Source: an uncultured Lachnospiraceae bacterium
GTDB taxonomy: Bacteria > Bacillota > Clostridia > Lachnospirales > Lachnospiraceae
NCBI GenBank assembly: GCA_947564645.1
Contig: CANOCU010000020.1
Span: 1-57,483 of the forward strand
Length of the DNA: 57,483 nt
Reading direction: 5' to 3'
Below are positions 1 to 9,402 of this stretch, piece after piece. Positions within the stretch are counted from its first letter, which is position 1, and each line of letters opens with the position of its first letter. The notes beneath the pieces were generated by a model that worked only from the letters and a program-made list of their open reading frames with translations, was not told the origin of the DNA and searched no databases. Both the position numbers and the translations under genes were made by a program.

Positions 1-111
1 CCCCGTAGTTTGCATCGCTTATTGGCAGAGCATTCCAAAAGGGAAGGTATCAGTATGAATCAGTATTGTGTTTATCTTCTTTCTAGAAATGATGCTGTTT
101 ATTTAAAATAA
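1..111 (+). CDS. HicB-family antitoxin, 3' end only (partial)
   Basis: The frame is open from the first base and ends at TAA 109-111, leaving the last 36 residues of a protein that begins outside the window. The visible part contains LHRLLAEHSKREGISMNQY followed by CVYLLSR. This matches the C-terminal ribbon-helix-helix of HicB antitoxins, where a basic 'LH..LA..A..EG.S.NQY' segment binds DNA. An ATG at 55 lies in the same frame, but the family pattern begins before it, so it is internal. HicB normally neutralises the HicA mRNA interferase; whether a hicA gene lies upstream cannot be seen. The fragment is A+T-rich compared with the genes downstream, as is common for mobile toxin-antitoxin genes. 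Assignment rests on motif recognition only. Confidence 0.7.
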   Translation, partial: PRSLHRLLAEHSKREGISMNQYCVYLLSRNDAVYLK

Positions 112-187
112 ACTTAAACAAATACAGTTAGGAAAGATGATGAATACGCCGCGTTCGAGTGATGAAAATTTTTATACAGATTATTTA

Positions 188-220
188 TATAGCAGGCAAT
201 TTATGAGATTGCCTGCTATA
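188..220. terminator. 13-bp perfect hairpin between convergent genes
   Basis: Arms 188-200 and 208-220 are perfectly complementary around the 7-base loop TTATGAG. The hairpin lies between the HicB-like gene (+) and the first glycosyltransferase (-), where a bidirectional terminator is expected. Neither side has a strong T-tract, so termination efficiency is uncertain. The rest of 112-258 is A+T-rich and shows no gene. Confidence 0.6.
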
Positions 221-258
221 TTGTAAAAGGTAGATTTACTATTTACGAATGCACAAAG

Positions 259-1275
259 TCAATGCTGCAAAAGAAATCTGAACAGGGTAAACAAGCGATG
301 CTTTACGCAGAACGCATAAAGCTTGTTATGGGTACCGTTGATATCCCGGATTGCAACGCTGTGGAAGGCTTCACGGATCAGCGATACATCACATTCTTCA
401 AGGAAAATCTTCCTGAAAGACGAAGTATGTGTCATTTTCCCAAAGACCAGTTCATAGGTCAGCAGGCATTGGTATACGAAATAGTAATCCAACTGTTTCT
501 TCATGCAGGGATAAGCGGCGATATCGATGACATCGCACAGGGTTCGGAACATCTTGCGGTTCTCCAGAAGGCGTTCAACAGGGATCGTGCGTCTGCTCAT
601 GGAGTCGGCGTTGCTCCGGTAGTAATAGAGCGCATCCGGAAGGACATAAGCGGAGCCGGCATCCAGGATGCAGCTATAGGAAGCCAGGGCGTCTTCGCCG
701 ACGGCTATATCGTCAGGGACGTGCATAAGGTGCTTCTTTAGCAGATCCCGGCGGAATGCTTTATTCCAGAGGTTTGGCGAGATGCCATATTTGTAGAAAG
801 TACCGGAATAGAGCATGGAAGGATATACTTCCTCTTCTAATCGTGTTTTATCATAGAAACCGGGAGCAAAGGGCATCGTGCAGATTTCTTCCCGATCCTG
901 CATGGCAGCGATATGGTTGCAGAGAATAATATCTGCATGAGAATCCCGGATTGCCTGGCATAGTTTGCGGTACATATGAGGGGCGATCCAGTCGTCACTG
1001 TCTACGAAGGTGACGTATTCTCCCTTACTGGCCTCGTAGCCGCATTTTCGGGCGGATGTGTGGCCTCCGTTTGTTTTATGAATACAGCAAAAAGCAGGGT
1101 GGTCTGCAGCATATTCGTCACAAAGAACCCCGCTGTGATCCGTGGAACCATCATCCACAAGAATGACTTCATAATCCGTAAAATCCTGCGCGAGGATGCT
1201 GTCGAGACAATTGCGGAGATACTTTTCGACATTATATACAGGAATGATGACGCTTAACAGAGGGGAATTTTGCAT
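259..1275 (-). CDS. Glycosyltransferase family 2
   Basis: A 338-residue protein with a GT-A fold at its N-terminus. It opens with LSVIIPVYNVEKYLRNCLDS, the nucleotide-sugar binding strand. This is followed by LVDDGSTD around residues 39-46 and the metal-binding DSDDW at 92-96. The C-terminal third (about 210-338) is the variable acceptor region. It should transfer a sugar from a nucleotide sugar to a growing surface glycan on the cytoplasmic face; the sugar cannot be told from sequence. The ATG at 1275 is preceded by AAGGAG six bases upstream. It is transcribed away from the rest of the glycan cluster, so it forms a separate unit. Confidence 0.9.
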   Translation of the reverse strand: MQNSPLLSVIIPVYNVEKYLRNCLDSILAQDFTDYEVILVDDGSTDHSGVLCDEYAADHPAFCCIHKTNGGHTSARKCGYEASKGEYVTFVDSDDWIAPHMYRKLCQAIRDSHADIILCNHIAAMQDREEICTMPFAPGFYDKTRLEEEVYPSMLYSGTFYKYGISPNLWNKAFRRDLLKKHLMHVPDDIAVGEDALASYSCILDAGSAYVLPDALYYYRSNADSMSRRTIPVERLLENRKMFRTLCDVIDIAAYPCMKKQLDYYFVYQCLLTYELVFGKMTHTSSFRKIFLEECDVSLIREAFHSVAIRDINGTHNKLYAFCVKHRLFTLFRFLLQH

Positions 1276-1366
1276 GGCGGACTCCTTATGGTTTTCAATG
1301 GATTAACTGTAACATTCATAGTAACGTATCTTCACGGAAAGCGCAACAAGATGTAACGGCGACTGA

Positions 1367-1395
1367 TTGCATATTTTGCCAAAATAGGGTAAAAT
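1367..1395 (+). promoter_or_regulatory. Putative sigma-A promoter for the glycan cluster
   Basis: TTGCAT at 1367-1372 and TAAAAT at 1390-1395 are separated by 17 bases. The predicted start of transcription falls at about 1402, next to the ATG at 1403, which would leave almost no 5' leader. Confidence 0.5.
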
Positions 1396-1402
1396 TCAAA
1401 AT

Positions 1403-2158
1403 ATGTGGAAAGTATCTTTATTAGTGACAACGTATAATGTTAAAGAAAACCTAAAAAAAACGCTTGCCGATATAGAAGAGCAGGATTATCCCTCTCTCGA
1501 GGTAGTCATAGTGGATGGTGCATCCTGTGATGGTACACTGGATCTGATCAAAGAATTTGCAGCACGGCATGGAGATCCGGGCTCCTCGTGTCAGGTAGGA
1601 TGGATCTCAGAGCCGGACCGGGGGTTGTATGATGCCATGAATAAGGCTTATGCCATGAGCACCGGTGATATCGTAGCGGTATGCAATGACAGATTATGTA
1701 CGCCGGATGCGGTTACGAAGCTGGTGCGGGCGATCGAGCGGGGCGGTGAAGGCTGTATAGGAGCCCATGCCGATCTGGTGTATGTGGAAGGAGAGCATAT
1801 TGTCAGAACGTGGCATATGGGCGAGGGCAGACTGGCAGACGGCTGGCTGCCGGGCCATCCGACGATGTTTCTGAAGCGAGAGATCTATGAGCGGTACGGC
1901 GTGTATGATATCTCCTATCATTGTGCGGCGGATTATGAATTTATGGTGCGTTTTCTGAAAGAAGAGCAGAACCGGCTTGCCTATGTGCCGGAAGTGTTGG
2001 TAGCCATGTTTTATGGCGGCATCAGCAATGCAGGTCTGCGCAACTATATGGTTTCTTTCTGGGAAGGCTATCTGGCGCTTAAGCGTAACGGGGTCCGCAG
2101 GCCGATGCTGATCACGATCAAGAGAACCTTGCTTGTACTCAGACAGTTTCGGGGTTAA
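1403..2158 (+). CDS. Glycosyltransferase family 2 (WcaA-like)
   Basis: A 251-residue GT2 enzyme. It begins WKVSLLVTTYNVKENLKKTL and continues with VVIVDGASCDGTLDLI at about 34-49 and the subgroup signature SEPDRGLYDAMNKAY at about 69-83. This subgroup usually has an Asp-rich metal site near residue 95. Here the equivalent stretch reads VAVCNDRLCTPDA, so the metal motif is degenerate. The later PGHPTMF and YEFMVRFL segments are typical. The family start pattern requires the ATG at 1403 although no good ribosome site precedes it. It is followed two bases later by the membrane protein at 2161, which suggests translational coupling in one operon. Confidence 0.85.
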   Translation: MWKVSLLVTTYNVKENLKKTLADIEEQDYPSLEVVIVDGASCDGTLDLIKEFAARHGDPGSSCQVGWISEPDRGLYDAMNKAYAMSTGDIVAVCNDRLCTPDAVTKLVRAIERGGEGCIGAHADLVYVEGEHIVRTWHMGEGRLADGWLPGHPTMFLKREIYERYGVYDISYHCAADYEFMVRFLKEEQNRLAYVPEVLVAMFYGGISNAGLRNYMVSFWEGYLALKRNGVRRPMLITIKRTLLVLRQFRG

Positions 2159-2160
2159 TA

Positions 2161-4551
2161 ATGAATAAGACGATAAAACCAGAATCAATTCAAAAAGCTG
2201 TATATCCGGTCGTAAATACGGTGATCCGTGTTTTACTGATGCTGATCATAGGGGGACTTTTCCTGCAGAGCATGTTCAGTACAAGTTTTATCGGTCAGGT
2301 CGCCAGAGAAGATGGTAGCAGACAGGAGAGAACGTTAAATATCGCAGATGACCCGTGGTGGCATCTGGGTGTTTTTTTGCTGTTTACCATTCTTGGGGTA
2401 TTGATTTACCATATCCAGCATATGCTGCAGGCGCATATGCGGCGTGAGAATGCGCAGGAAACAATATTGGATTGTGCGGGAAACGGTGCAAAGTCGCAGA
2501 AGGAAGGCGTAGGACGTGCACTGCGGATCCTGAGTTGTTTTGTATTGTTATCCGGAACGGCATGGATTCTGCTTACGCAGCTTGTGCCGGGTTCCGATCC
2601 TGCCAAGGTATTTGCGATCGCCATGCAGTGGAGGCATGGTGATTTCTCCGCGTATGCCGAAGGCGGTTATCTGTTTCGATATCCGTTTCAGGCGGGAATC
2701 ATTCTCTTTTATTATTTCCTGTCGTTCCTGTTTGGCGTGGACAATTATGTGGGTCCCCAGTTTGTCAATGTACTTGCTCTGGCGGCGATCTATATTCTGC
2801 TGGTGAAACTGGCGGCATTTTTCTGGAAACGAGACAGGAAGATGCCGGTAATCATATATGCGGCGCTGATCCTGTGGGTTCCGTTGGCTTTCTATATTAC
2901 TTATCTGTATGGAATCCTTCCGGGTATGGCGTTGTCCCTGGGAGCAGTGTATTTTGCGGCGAAGTATATTGATACGAGAAAATACCGGTATATTGCGCCG
3001 GCTTGTATCTGTATGGGTCTGGCGACGGTGATCAAGACGAACTGCCTGATCTATCTGATTGCAATAGCGTGTTTTTTGCTCTATGACGCATTGGATATCG
3101 CGCTGCTTACCCGCAGGGAGCTCGGGAAGAAATGGATCGTTTCCCTGGGAATGATAGCGCTTATGGGGCTCAGCGTCGTAGGGTGCAACCGGGCCGCGGA
3201 GCGCTATGTGGAATATCTGTCCGGCTATGAGGCGGGTGACGGCGAGGCAATGCTCTCATGGATCGTTATGGGTCTGCAGGAAACACCGCTTGGACCGGGC
3301 GGATACAGTGGGTATATCGCGGAAGTTTTTCTCGAGCAGGAATATGATACGGAGAGGATCGTTGAAGCTTCGGCGGCGGAAATCAGAAAGATTCTGACAA
3401 GAATGTCAGAAAATATATTGGATGACGGAATCCCATTTTTTGCAAGGAAGAACGCATTTCAATGGAACGATCCTACCTTTATCAGTCTGGACCGGACGAG
3501 AAATCGGGCTTCGGCAGCAGACATACCGGCGTTCGCGGTCAGCCTGATCGAGGGCCGGGGAAGTGTTATGCTTTCAGTCTGGCTGAATTATGTACAGACG
3601 CTGTTGCTAATCGGCGTGCTTTTCTATCTGTTATTTTCGTGGAAGAGCGATAATCTGTATGAGCTGATGGGGGCGGTGGTCTTCCTGGGTGGTTATCTGT
3701 TTCACTTTGTTTGGGAGTCCAGTGCGTCCTACACAATCCCCTATTTTGTAGTAATCATTCCTTATGCGGCGAAAGGATTGACGGATTGGATCCGCTGTGC
3801 GGCAGGAATCCCGGAAGCTGTGCACGGTTACCAAAGCAGCGGGAAGAGATGTGGGGATATCTTGCGGAGATATAGAGCAGCCTTGGGCGGATGCATGATC
3901 ATGGGTATACTGCTTGTATTGTTTACCGGGACGAATCTTTTTAAGAGGACGATTGCATTGGATGACGGCGAAGAGGCGCGCGCCCAGTTCTATCAGCAGG
4001 GTATCGAAAGAAACGGTTTCCTGGAGAATGCGCGCAGTGCCGCATATGTGGCGGGTATCAGGGACGGTTATTATTACGTATCGCCTGCGGAAGAGCCTGT
4101 GCTTATTATCGTGGAGAAAGACGGAGAGGTGACAGTGGAGCCGGTTGCGGCGGACATTCCGAGTGCGATGACAGAGGCTTCCTATAATCAGGAAGCTGTT
4201 ATGATACCGGAAGTGGAAGACATAGAGCATAAGATCCTGCTGCATTCGGTAAAGAAGTCTGGCTTCGGTGAGGGAGCTGCAGGTATCGGGATGCGTTTTC
4301 GCAGTAATGAGCAGGTGCTGGCGGCGGTGATGCAGGAGGAGGGAATGTGCCCGATCGTCTATCTTGATGATGGCATGAATCTGTTCTATGAGCCTAATGC
4401 AGATGTTATTGTACAGTGGAGATTCCGGAAGGCGCAGGAGGGTGGCTATTATATTACCATCGATGATCTGGCGCTGACTTATCGTAACGGAGAAATAATG
4501 CTGGAGGAGTTTACGGAGGATAAGGAACAGAGATGGGTGCTGTGGCAATGA
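2161..4551 (+). CDS. Large multi-pass membrane protein, GT-C glycosyltransferase-like
   Basis: A 796-residue polytopic protein. Hydrophobic segments occur near residues 20-37 and 62-80, then about ten from 125 to 540. A soluble C-terminal domain (about 620-796) follows the last membrane helix and ends in a region rich in charged residues. The first long external loop holds GSDPAKVFAIAMQWRHGDFS. Acidic residues in this loop are the usual catalytic position in GT-C enzymes of the PMT/GT39 superfamily, which use polyprenyl-phosphate sugars outside the membrane. I recognise the architecture, not a named family. It sits between a GT2 gene and a second large membrane protein that it overlaps. Assignment as a GT-C enzyme is inference. 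Confidence 0.6.
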   Translation: MNKTIKPESIQKAVYPVVNTVIRVLLMLIIGGLFLQSMFSTSFIGQVAREDGSRQERTLNIADDPWWHLGVFLLFTILGVLIYHIQHMLQAHMRRENAQETILDCAGNGAKSQKEGVGRALRILSCFVLLSGTAWILLTQLVPGSDPAKVFAIAMQWRHGDFSAYAEGGYLFRYPFQAGIILFYYFLSFLFGVDNYVGPQFVNVLALAAIYILLVKLAAFFWKRDRKMPVIIYAALILWVPLAFYITYLYGILPGMALSLGAVYFAAKYIDTRKYRYIAPACICMGLATVIKTNCLIYLIAIACFLLYDALDIALLTRRELGKKWIVSLGMIALMGLSVVGCNRAAERYVEYLSGYEAGDGEAMLSWIVMGLQETPLGPGGYSGYIAEVFLEQEYDTERIVEASAAEIRKILTRMSENILDDGIPFFARKNAFQWNDPTFISLDRTRNRASAADIPAFAVSLIEGRGSVMLSVWLNYVQTLLLIGVLFYLLFSWKSDNLYELMGAVVFLGGYLFHFVWESSASYTIPYFVVIIPYAAKGLTDWIRCAAGIPEAVHGYQSSGKRCGDILRRYRAALGGCMIMGILLVLFTGTNLFKRTIALDDGEEARAQFYQQGIERNGFLENARSAAYVAGIRDGYYYVSPAEEPVLIIVEKDGEVTVEPVAADIPSAMTEASYNQEAVMIPEVEDIEHKILLHSVKKSGFGEGAAGIGMRFRSNEQVLAAVMQEEGMCPIVYLDDGMNLFYEPNADVIVQWRFRKAQEGGYYITIDDLALTYRNGEIMLEEFTEDKEQRWVLWQ

Positions 4552-6869
4552 AGACTGAGTTTGAATGGAAAGCGATAAGAGAAAGCACAGTTCTGGCAGC
4601 GGGTCTGTTATTGATTCTGCTTGTATTGTCACAATACATCGTTAATGGAGAGCCGGTAGATATCAGAAGTGATGTGGCAGAGAGTACGACCGGTTTACCG
4701 CTGTATGACGGGGTAAAGATAAGGCAGCCGTTGACGATCACAGAAGAGATGAACTGGCGGCAGGGATATTATGCGCTGCGCTTCGCAGTATGTGATGCGG
4801 ACAGTGAAGGATGGCTTGTCTGTACATTGGAGCAGGGGCAGACAGTGCGGTCGAGTATGATCAAGCTGAGTGAGATCAAAGCGGAAGAGTGGACAAGACT
4901 GGATTCGCTTGCTATGGGAGCTCTGGAGTGTGGAGAGGCAGCACTGTGTCTTAGTACGGCGGATGTGAAGGAAGGGGAGCTTGTTCTTCTGGCCGGAGAT
5001 GACTACTATGGATTTGGTCGTGTCAATTATAATGGGGCAGAGCGGGATTTGACGCTTGCTCAGGCTTATCATTACCATATAACGGGGACGGAATACAAGA
5101 TTCGGCTGTTATGTTACGGTATCGCAATGCTGTGTATGGCTGCGCTTGTGCTGCTTGTGTGTAGCAGGCGGATCGGAAGCAGGAGAAAGTGCCTGGCTGC
5201 TTTTGGCACTATGACGGTTCTCTTTATGGCAGTGCTCTATATTTTTGACAGTTCGATCTATCTGGAGCCCACTTATGCGGAGGCTGTGACAAATTTTCTG
5301 CATTATGCGAGAGAAGAGAGCTTTCTTTCTAATCTGTTGATCGCGGATGCTGGCTATCTGCCGCTTTTGCCGCGTCTGATCACATTGTTCTATGTAAAGG
5401 TGTTAAGGATCTCTTCCGCATATGCGCTGTATTTTATGCAGGCTACGGCGTGTCTGCTGTGCAGTATGGTGTGGTCTTTTTTTGCCCTGTATCCTTTTGA
5501 GAGGCTGTTGGGGCTGCCCTACAGGATACTCTGGTGCATTCTGGTTATGATGACATGTTTCTATGAGGAGACCTTATTTTTCACCAATCATGGATATTGG
5601 GGTATTTATTTGCTTCTGCTTCTTTTCCTTGCCGAGCTTGACGCTTTTCCGCGTCTGATCTATATCCTGTTGATGGCAGCCGGTGCGGTGATTTGTCTGA
5701 CTAAGGGAACTTATGCGGTCATGCTGCCGTTGATGTTTCTGTATCTGCTTTTCTTTCATAAGAGCATCGGCAGGAGAGACAAGGGGTTTGCCTGGGTGAC
5801 AGCGGCGGCAGCCTTTTTGCAGCTTATTTATTCATTTGGAGGTCAGGGAGACGGTGGCGGTTGGATCGATGCAGCGTCCATGGGACAGATCGGATACTGG
5901 ATCAGGCTGGGATGCAGGGTGTTTGTGGAATTTGCCGCGTATCTGCTAACGCCTTTTGGCAGGTACGCACAGAGCATATCGGGACTGGTTCTGGCACTGG
6001 CACTGGTGTCGGCAGTTTTTCTGGCAGTGCATTTTATAGTAACGATAACTGTTCCCCTGATGCGGGGTAAAAGGATAGACCGATGCAGGGTAGCATTGTA
6101 TATGGCGGTGTTTTTCCAACTGACTGTGTCGGCATTCTATCTGGTGACGGTCAAGTCGGTTCCGGCATCCTGGGAAGAAATGGGAGAGATTTCTTTCAGA
6201 GCCATGGGGCATAAGTATGAGATCTTTTCAGACATAGGGTTCTATGTATTGCTGCTTACGGGTAGCATACTGCTTATGCAAAAGGGCAGGGCAAAGACAG
6301 CACGGTCTGGTATTCTTATTCTGATCATGCTCTTCTGTCTGTCAAACCCGGTCATGCGGCTGCATGGATGGACGGATGCGGCGGTTTCGGATCAGCGTGT
6401 TTATGCCGGAGACATTAACGCAGGATGGTGGGACGGCAAGGAAATGATAACGGAAAATGCATTTTTTATTCCGGTTCGTGCGGATAACTGGGGATATAGC
6501 CGGAATGTTAACCTGTATCAGGTGGGAGCGGACACTTATTACGAGGAAGTGTCGAATATCAATCTGGAGGCGACGATTCCGGGGTATCACAGCGCTTATG
6601 AACTGTCGCCCGAAATGGTAAATGAGAATCTGATCGAGGTAATGATCGAGCGTCCCGCGCGGATCGACCGGCCTGTGTGCAGGGTACAGCTTCTGGATGG
6701 AGACGGTCAGGTGATCACAGAGGCAAAGCAGGCAGACAGCGGCAGGAATAAGAAGAGCCTTTTTAGGTTTGCGGAACCGATAAACGGGACCAGGACAATA
6801 CGGTTTCTGGATGCGGAGGGGAATCCGGTCTTTTTTAAAGATTATATAGCCTGGGTCTGTGCATGGTAG
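4533..6869 (+). CDS. Large membrane protein with extracytoplasmic N-terminal domain
   Basis: A 778-residue protein. One membrane helix near residues 16-34 is followed by a predicted extracytoplasmic, beta-rich domain (about 35-185). About ten hydrophobic segments follow (190-620), then a soluble C-terminal tail of roughly 150 residues. No family name is recognised. The topology resembles the preceding gene and GT-C-type enzymes of surface-glycan clusters. Two starts are possible: ATG 4533, with AAGGAA five bases upstream, and ATG 4548, which forms an ATGA overlap with the previous stop. Either way translation is coupled to the upstream gene. A role in polymer assembly or transfer of lipid-linked sugar is inferred from context only. 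Confidence 0.6.
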   Translation: MGAVAMKTEFEWKAIRESTVLAAGLLLILLVLSQYIVNGEPVDIRSDVAESTTGLPLYDGVKIRQPLTITEEMNWRQGYYALRFAVCDADSEGWLVCTLEQGQTVRSSMIKLSEIKAEEWTRLDSLAMGALECGEAALCLSTADVKEGELVLLAGDDYYGFGRVNYNGAERDLTLAQAYHYHITGTEYKIRLLCYGIAMLCMAALVLLVCSRRIGSRRKCLAAFGTMTVLFMAVLYIFDSSIYLEPTYAEAVTNFLHYAREESFLSNLLIADAGYLPLLPRLITLFYVKVLRISSAYALYFMQATACLLCSMVWSFFALYPFERLLGLPYRILWCILVMMTCFYEETLFFTNHGYWGIYLLLLLFLAELDAFPRLIYILLMAAGAVICLTKGTYAVMLPLMFLYLLFFHKSIGRRDKGFAWVTAAAAFLQLIYSFGGQGDGGGWIDAASMGQIGYWIRLGCRVFVEFAAYLLTPFGRYAQSISGLVLALALVSAVFLAVHFIVTITVPLMRGKRIDRCRVALYMAVFFQLTVSAFYLVTVKSVPASWEEMGEISFRAMGHKYEIFSDIGFYVLLLTGSILLMQKGRAKTARSGILILIMLFCLSNPVMRLHGWTDAAVSDQRVYAGDINAGWWDGKEMITENAFFIPVRADNWGYSRNVNLYQVGADTYYEEVSNINLEATIPGYHSAYELSPEMVNENLIEVMIERPARIDRPVCRVQLLDGDGQVITEAKQADSGRNKKSLFRFAEPINGTRTIRFLDAEGNPVFFKDYIAWVCAW

Positions 6870-6888
6870 AACTGCTTTTTAATTTTTA

Positions 6889-6917
6889 TCGCCATGGCAC
6901 GAATAATTTGCTATAAT
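6889..6917 (+). promoter_or_regulatory. Possible promoter before the GT8 gene
   Basis: A consensus TATAAT at 6912-6917 lies 17 bases after TCGCCA at 6889-6894, a four-of-six match to TTGACA. It lies in the 79-base gap ahead of the family 8 glycosyltransferase. Confidence 0.45.
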
Positions 6918-6948
6918 ATATTAGTTAGGGTATTTAGATAGAAATAGT

Positions 6949-7911
6949 ATGGAAGGGACAGGGAGTATTGCTGCCGATATGGACATCAATATAGCATTTT
7001 GTTTTGACCACAATTTAATCCGTCAGGTGCAGGTAGTTGTGGCCTCGCTGCTTGATCATGCCAGAGCGGAGTGGACACATTACCATATTTATTGTATCTG
7101 TACAAGGGAAGCGTCGTCAGTAGAAGAGAAGCTGCGCCGGATCATAGAGAGCCGGGACCGGAAGTCTGAACTGATCATGAAGGCGTTGGATAATCCGTTC
7201 CGAAATGCTTATGAAGTCAGAGGTATTTCGACGGGAACCTATCTCAGACTCGGACTGCCCGGTCTCTTACCGGATGTGGACCGGATCCTGTATACGGATG
7301 TGGACATCTTGTTTCGGGACAGCCTGGCAGAACTTTGGCAGACACCGATGGAAGGGAAATTCCTGGCGGCCGTGCGGGGCGGGGCCAATCTCTCAGAACA
7401 ATGGGAGATGAACAGCAGGCGTCCTTACTGGCATCATCTGGAGGGAATGAGAGGGAATTATATCAATGCGGGTGTTACACTGATGAATCTGGAGGAGATC
7501 AGAGCACAGGATCTGCAGAGCCGATGGCAGGAATGGACGAAGGAGAAGCTTTATTATCAGGATCAGGATATCCTGAATATTACCTGTCAGGGGAGGATCG
7601 CATATCTTCCTTTGAAGTATAACTGTCTTGCGTATATGACGGCAGAGGATTATGATAAGTGTATACAAGAAGGAGTTCATACTGCACAGGAGTGTGAGGA
7701 AGCAAGGCATAGTCCGGTGATCATACACTATGCCGGGGACAAGCCCTGGAAGCGGTATGACACCAATTTTGGAGAGGTGTGGTGGAGGTATGTAAATTCT
7801 CAGCCGGATCTTAACGGGCTTTTTGATGAGGAGACGGCGAGGCGGTATCATGGGCCCACACTTTGGGACAGAGGACTGCGAAAGATACGGAAAATATTGG
7901 AGAATCATTGA
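6949..7911 (+). CDS. Glycosyltransferase family 8 (LgtC/galactosyltransferase-like)
   Basis: A 320-residue retaining glycosyltransferase of the GT8 family. INIAFCFDHNLIRQVQVVVA (residues 13-32) is the nucleotide-binding start. TDVDILFRDSLAELW carries the metal-binding DVD at 117-119. YINAGVTLMNL and the late HYAGDKPW, which supplies a conserved His for the metal and donor phosphate, are further family hallmarks. GT8 members typically transfer galactose or glucose to lipid-anchored or polysaccharide acceptors. The ATG at 6949 has a poor ribosome site. The in-frame ATG at 6979, just before the first family motif, is an alternative start. Confidence 0.88.
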   Translation: MEGTGSIAADMDINIAFCFDHNLIRQVQVVVASLLDHARAEWTHYHIYCICTREASSVEEKLRRIIESRDRKSELIMKALDNPFRNAYEVRGISTGTYLRLGLPGLLPDVDRILYTDVDILFRDSLAELWQTPMEGKFLAAVRGGANLSEQWEMNSRRPYWHHLEGMRGNYINAGVTLMNLEEIRAQDLQSRWQEWTKEKLYYQDQDILNITCQGRIAYLPLKYNCLAYMTAEDYDKCIQEGVHTAQECEEARHSPVIIHYAGDKPWKRYDTNFGEVWWRYVNSQPDLNGLFDEETARRYHGPTLWDRGLRKIRKILENH

Positions 7912-7970
7912 AGAGGAGATTTTTCCTAAGAAGACAGTAAGATGATAGAGAAAGGCAGGAGAAGTAAGAG

Positions 7971-9281
7971 ATGAAGATAGCAGTTGCAGGAACGGGATAT
8001 GTAGGACTTGTAGCGGGTGTGTGCTTTGCAGAGAAAGGGCATGATGTCACCTGTGTGGATGTGGACGAGAAGAAAGTGAAACTGATGGAATCGGGAGTAT
8101 CCCCCATCTATGAGGAGGGATTGGAAGAACTGATGCGAAAGAATAATGCCACCGGCAGGCTGCATTATACTACCGATTACAGGAATGCCTATAAGGATGT
8201 GGATGCCATCTTTATAGGAGTGGGAACGCCGGAACAGCCGGATGGTTCCGCGAACTTAAGCTATATCGCGACGGTTTCAAGGCAGATCGCAGAATCTGTG
8301 GAGCGGGACTGTCTGGTGGTGGTAAAGTCCACGGTCCCGGTAGGAACGAATGATAAAGTAGAGCAGTTCATCCGGGATTTCCTGATTCGGGATGTCAGGG
8401 TGGAGGTTGCGTCCAATCCTGAATTTTTGGCGCAGGGATCGGCGGTTCATGATACGCTTCATGCGGCGAGGATCATCATTGGGACGCAGAGTAAAGAGGC
8501 AGAGGCAGTTTTGAAGAAGATTTATGAGCCGTTTGGCCTTCCGATCGTGTCGGTTAACAGGCGTTCCGCGGAAATGATCAAGTATGCGTGCAATGATTTC
8601 CTGGCGCTCAAGATCTCTTATATGAATGACATTGCAAATCTGTGTGAATTGGTTGGGGCAGATATTGACGCCGTAGCCGAAGGCATGAGCTATGATGCGC
8701 GGATCGGTTCCCGTTTCCTGAACGCCGGAGTCGGGTACGGTGGAAGTTGTTTCCCGAAGGATACGAAGGCATTGAAATATCTTGCCAGGCAGAATGGGTA
8801 TAAGCTGCGTACCGTTGAGGCAGCGGTAGCCGTGAATGCCGAACAGAAGACAAGACTGTTCCATAAGGCCAGCAATCGCATGATCACATTCCAGAATCTG
8901 AAGGTAGCCGTATTGGGGCTTGCTTTCAAGGCAGGAACGGATGATCTGCGGGAAGCGCCGTCTCTGGATAATGTGCAGCTTCTTCTGGAGAGCGGTGCGG
9001 ATATCTATGCGTATGATCCTGTGGCAGCAGATAATTTCAGGAAGCGGTTTCCGGAAGGAAAGAACGAGAGGGGAACGATCCAGTATGTGGCAACGCCTGA
9101 GGAAGCGCTGCAGGATGCCAATATCTGTTTTATCTTCACGGAATGGGGCGAGATCAAAGCAGTCACACCGGAGACTTTTAAGAGCAGGATGCGGATTCCG
9201 CTCGTGTATGACGGACGCAACCTGTATGATCTGAATGCCATGAAAGAAGCAGGTGTGGAGTATTACAGTATCGGGAGATAG
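7971..9281 (+). CDS. ugd: UDP-glucose 6-dehydrogenase
   Basis: A 436-residue enzyme that oxidises UDP-glucose to UDP-glucuronate with two NAD+. The NAD-binding GTGYVG lies at residues 7-12. The catalytic Cys260 sits in GYGGSCFPKD, and Lys204 in AEMIKYACNDF helps catalysis. The C-terminal UDP-binding domain follows residue 300 (LGLAFKAGTDDLREAPS). Length and motif order are normal for the UDP-glucose/GDP-mannose dehydrogenase family. GGCAGGAGAAG stands upstream of the ATG. It is followed immediately by a UDP-glucuronate 4-epimerase-like gene, so the pair would supply UDP-glucuronate and UDP-galacturonate to the glycan cluster. Confidence 0.95.
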   Translation: MKIAVAGTGYVGLVAGVCFAEKGHDVTCVDVDEKKVKLMESGVSPIYEEGLEELMRKNNATGRLHYTTDYRNAYKDVDAIFIGVGTPEQPDGSANLSYIATVSRQIAESVERDCLVVVKSTVPVGTNDKVEQFIRDFLIRDVRVEVASNPEFLAQGSAVHDTLHAARIIIGTQSKEAEAVLKKIYEPFGLPIVSVNRRSAEMIKYACNDFLALKISYMNDIANLCELVGADIDAVAEGMSYDARIGSRFLNAGVGYGGSCFPKDTKALKYLARQNGYKLRTVEAAVAVNAEQKTRLFHKASNRMITFQNLKVAVLGLAFKAGTDDLREAPSLDNVQLLLESGADIYAYDPVAADNFRKRFPEGKNERGTIQYVATPEEALQDANICFIFTEWGEIKAVTPETFKSRMRIPLVYDGRNLYDLNAMKEAGVEYYSIGR

Positions 9282-9310
9282 ATAAACAGCCGCCGGTTAG
9301 AGCCGCTCTT

Positions 9311-9352
9311 TATGGTTAATGACATTAGAAATTTGTTATGTCGTTTACGATA
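9311..9352. repeat. Palindromic dispersed repeat, copy 1 (42 bp)
   Basis: The left arm begins TATGGTTAATGACATTA and the right arm ends ATGTCGTTTACGATA. The arms are imperfect inverted repeats and match four other copies in this window (15990, 17689, 43189, 45692). This copy lies between ugd and the epimerase gene and happens to be open in the epimerase frame. Confidence 0.75.
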
Positions 9353-9402
9353 TGCGCATGACCGGAAAGCGTGCAGCGGGAAAGACATTCAGGCAGAAAG
9401 GT

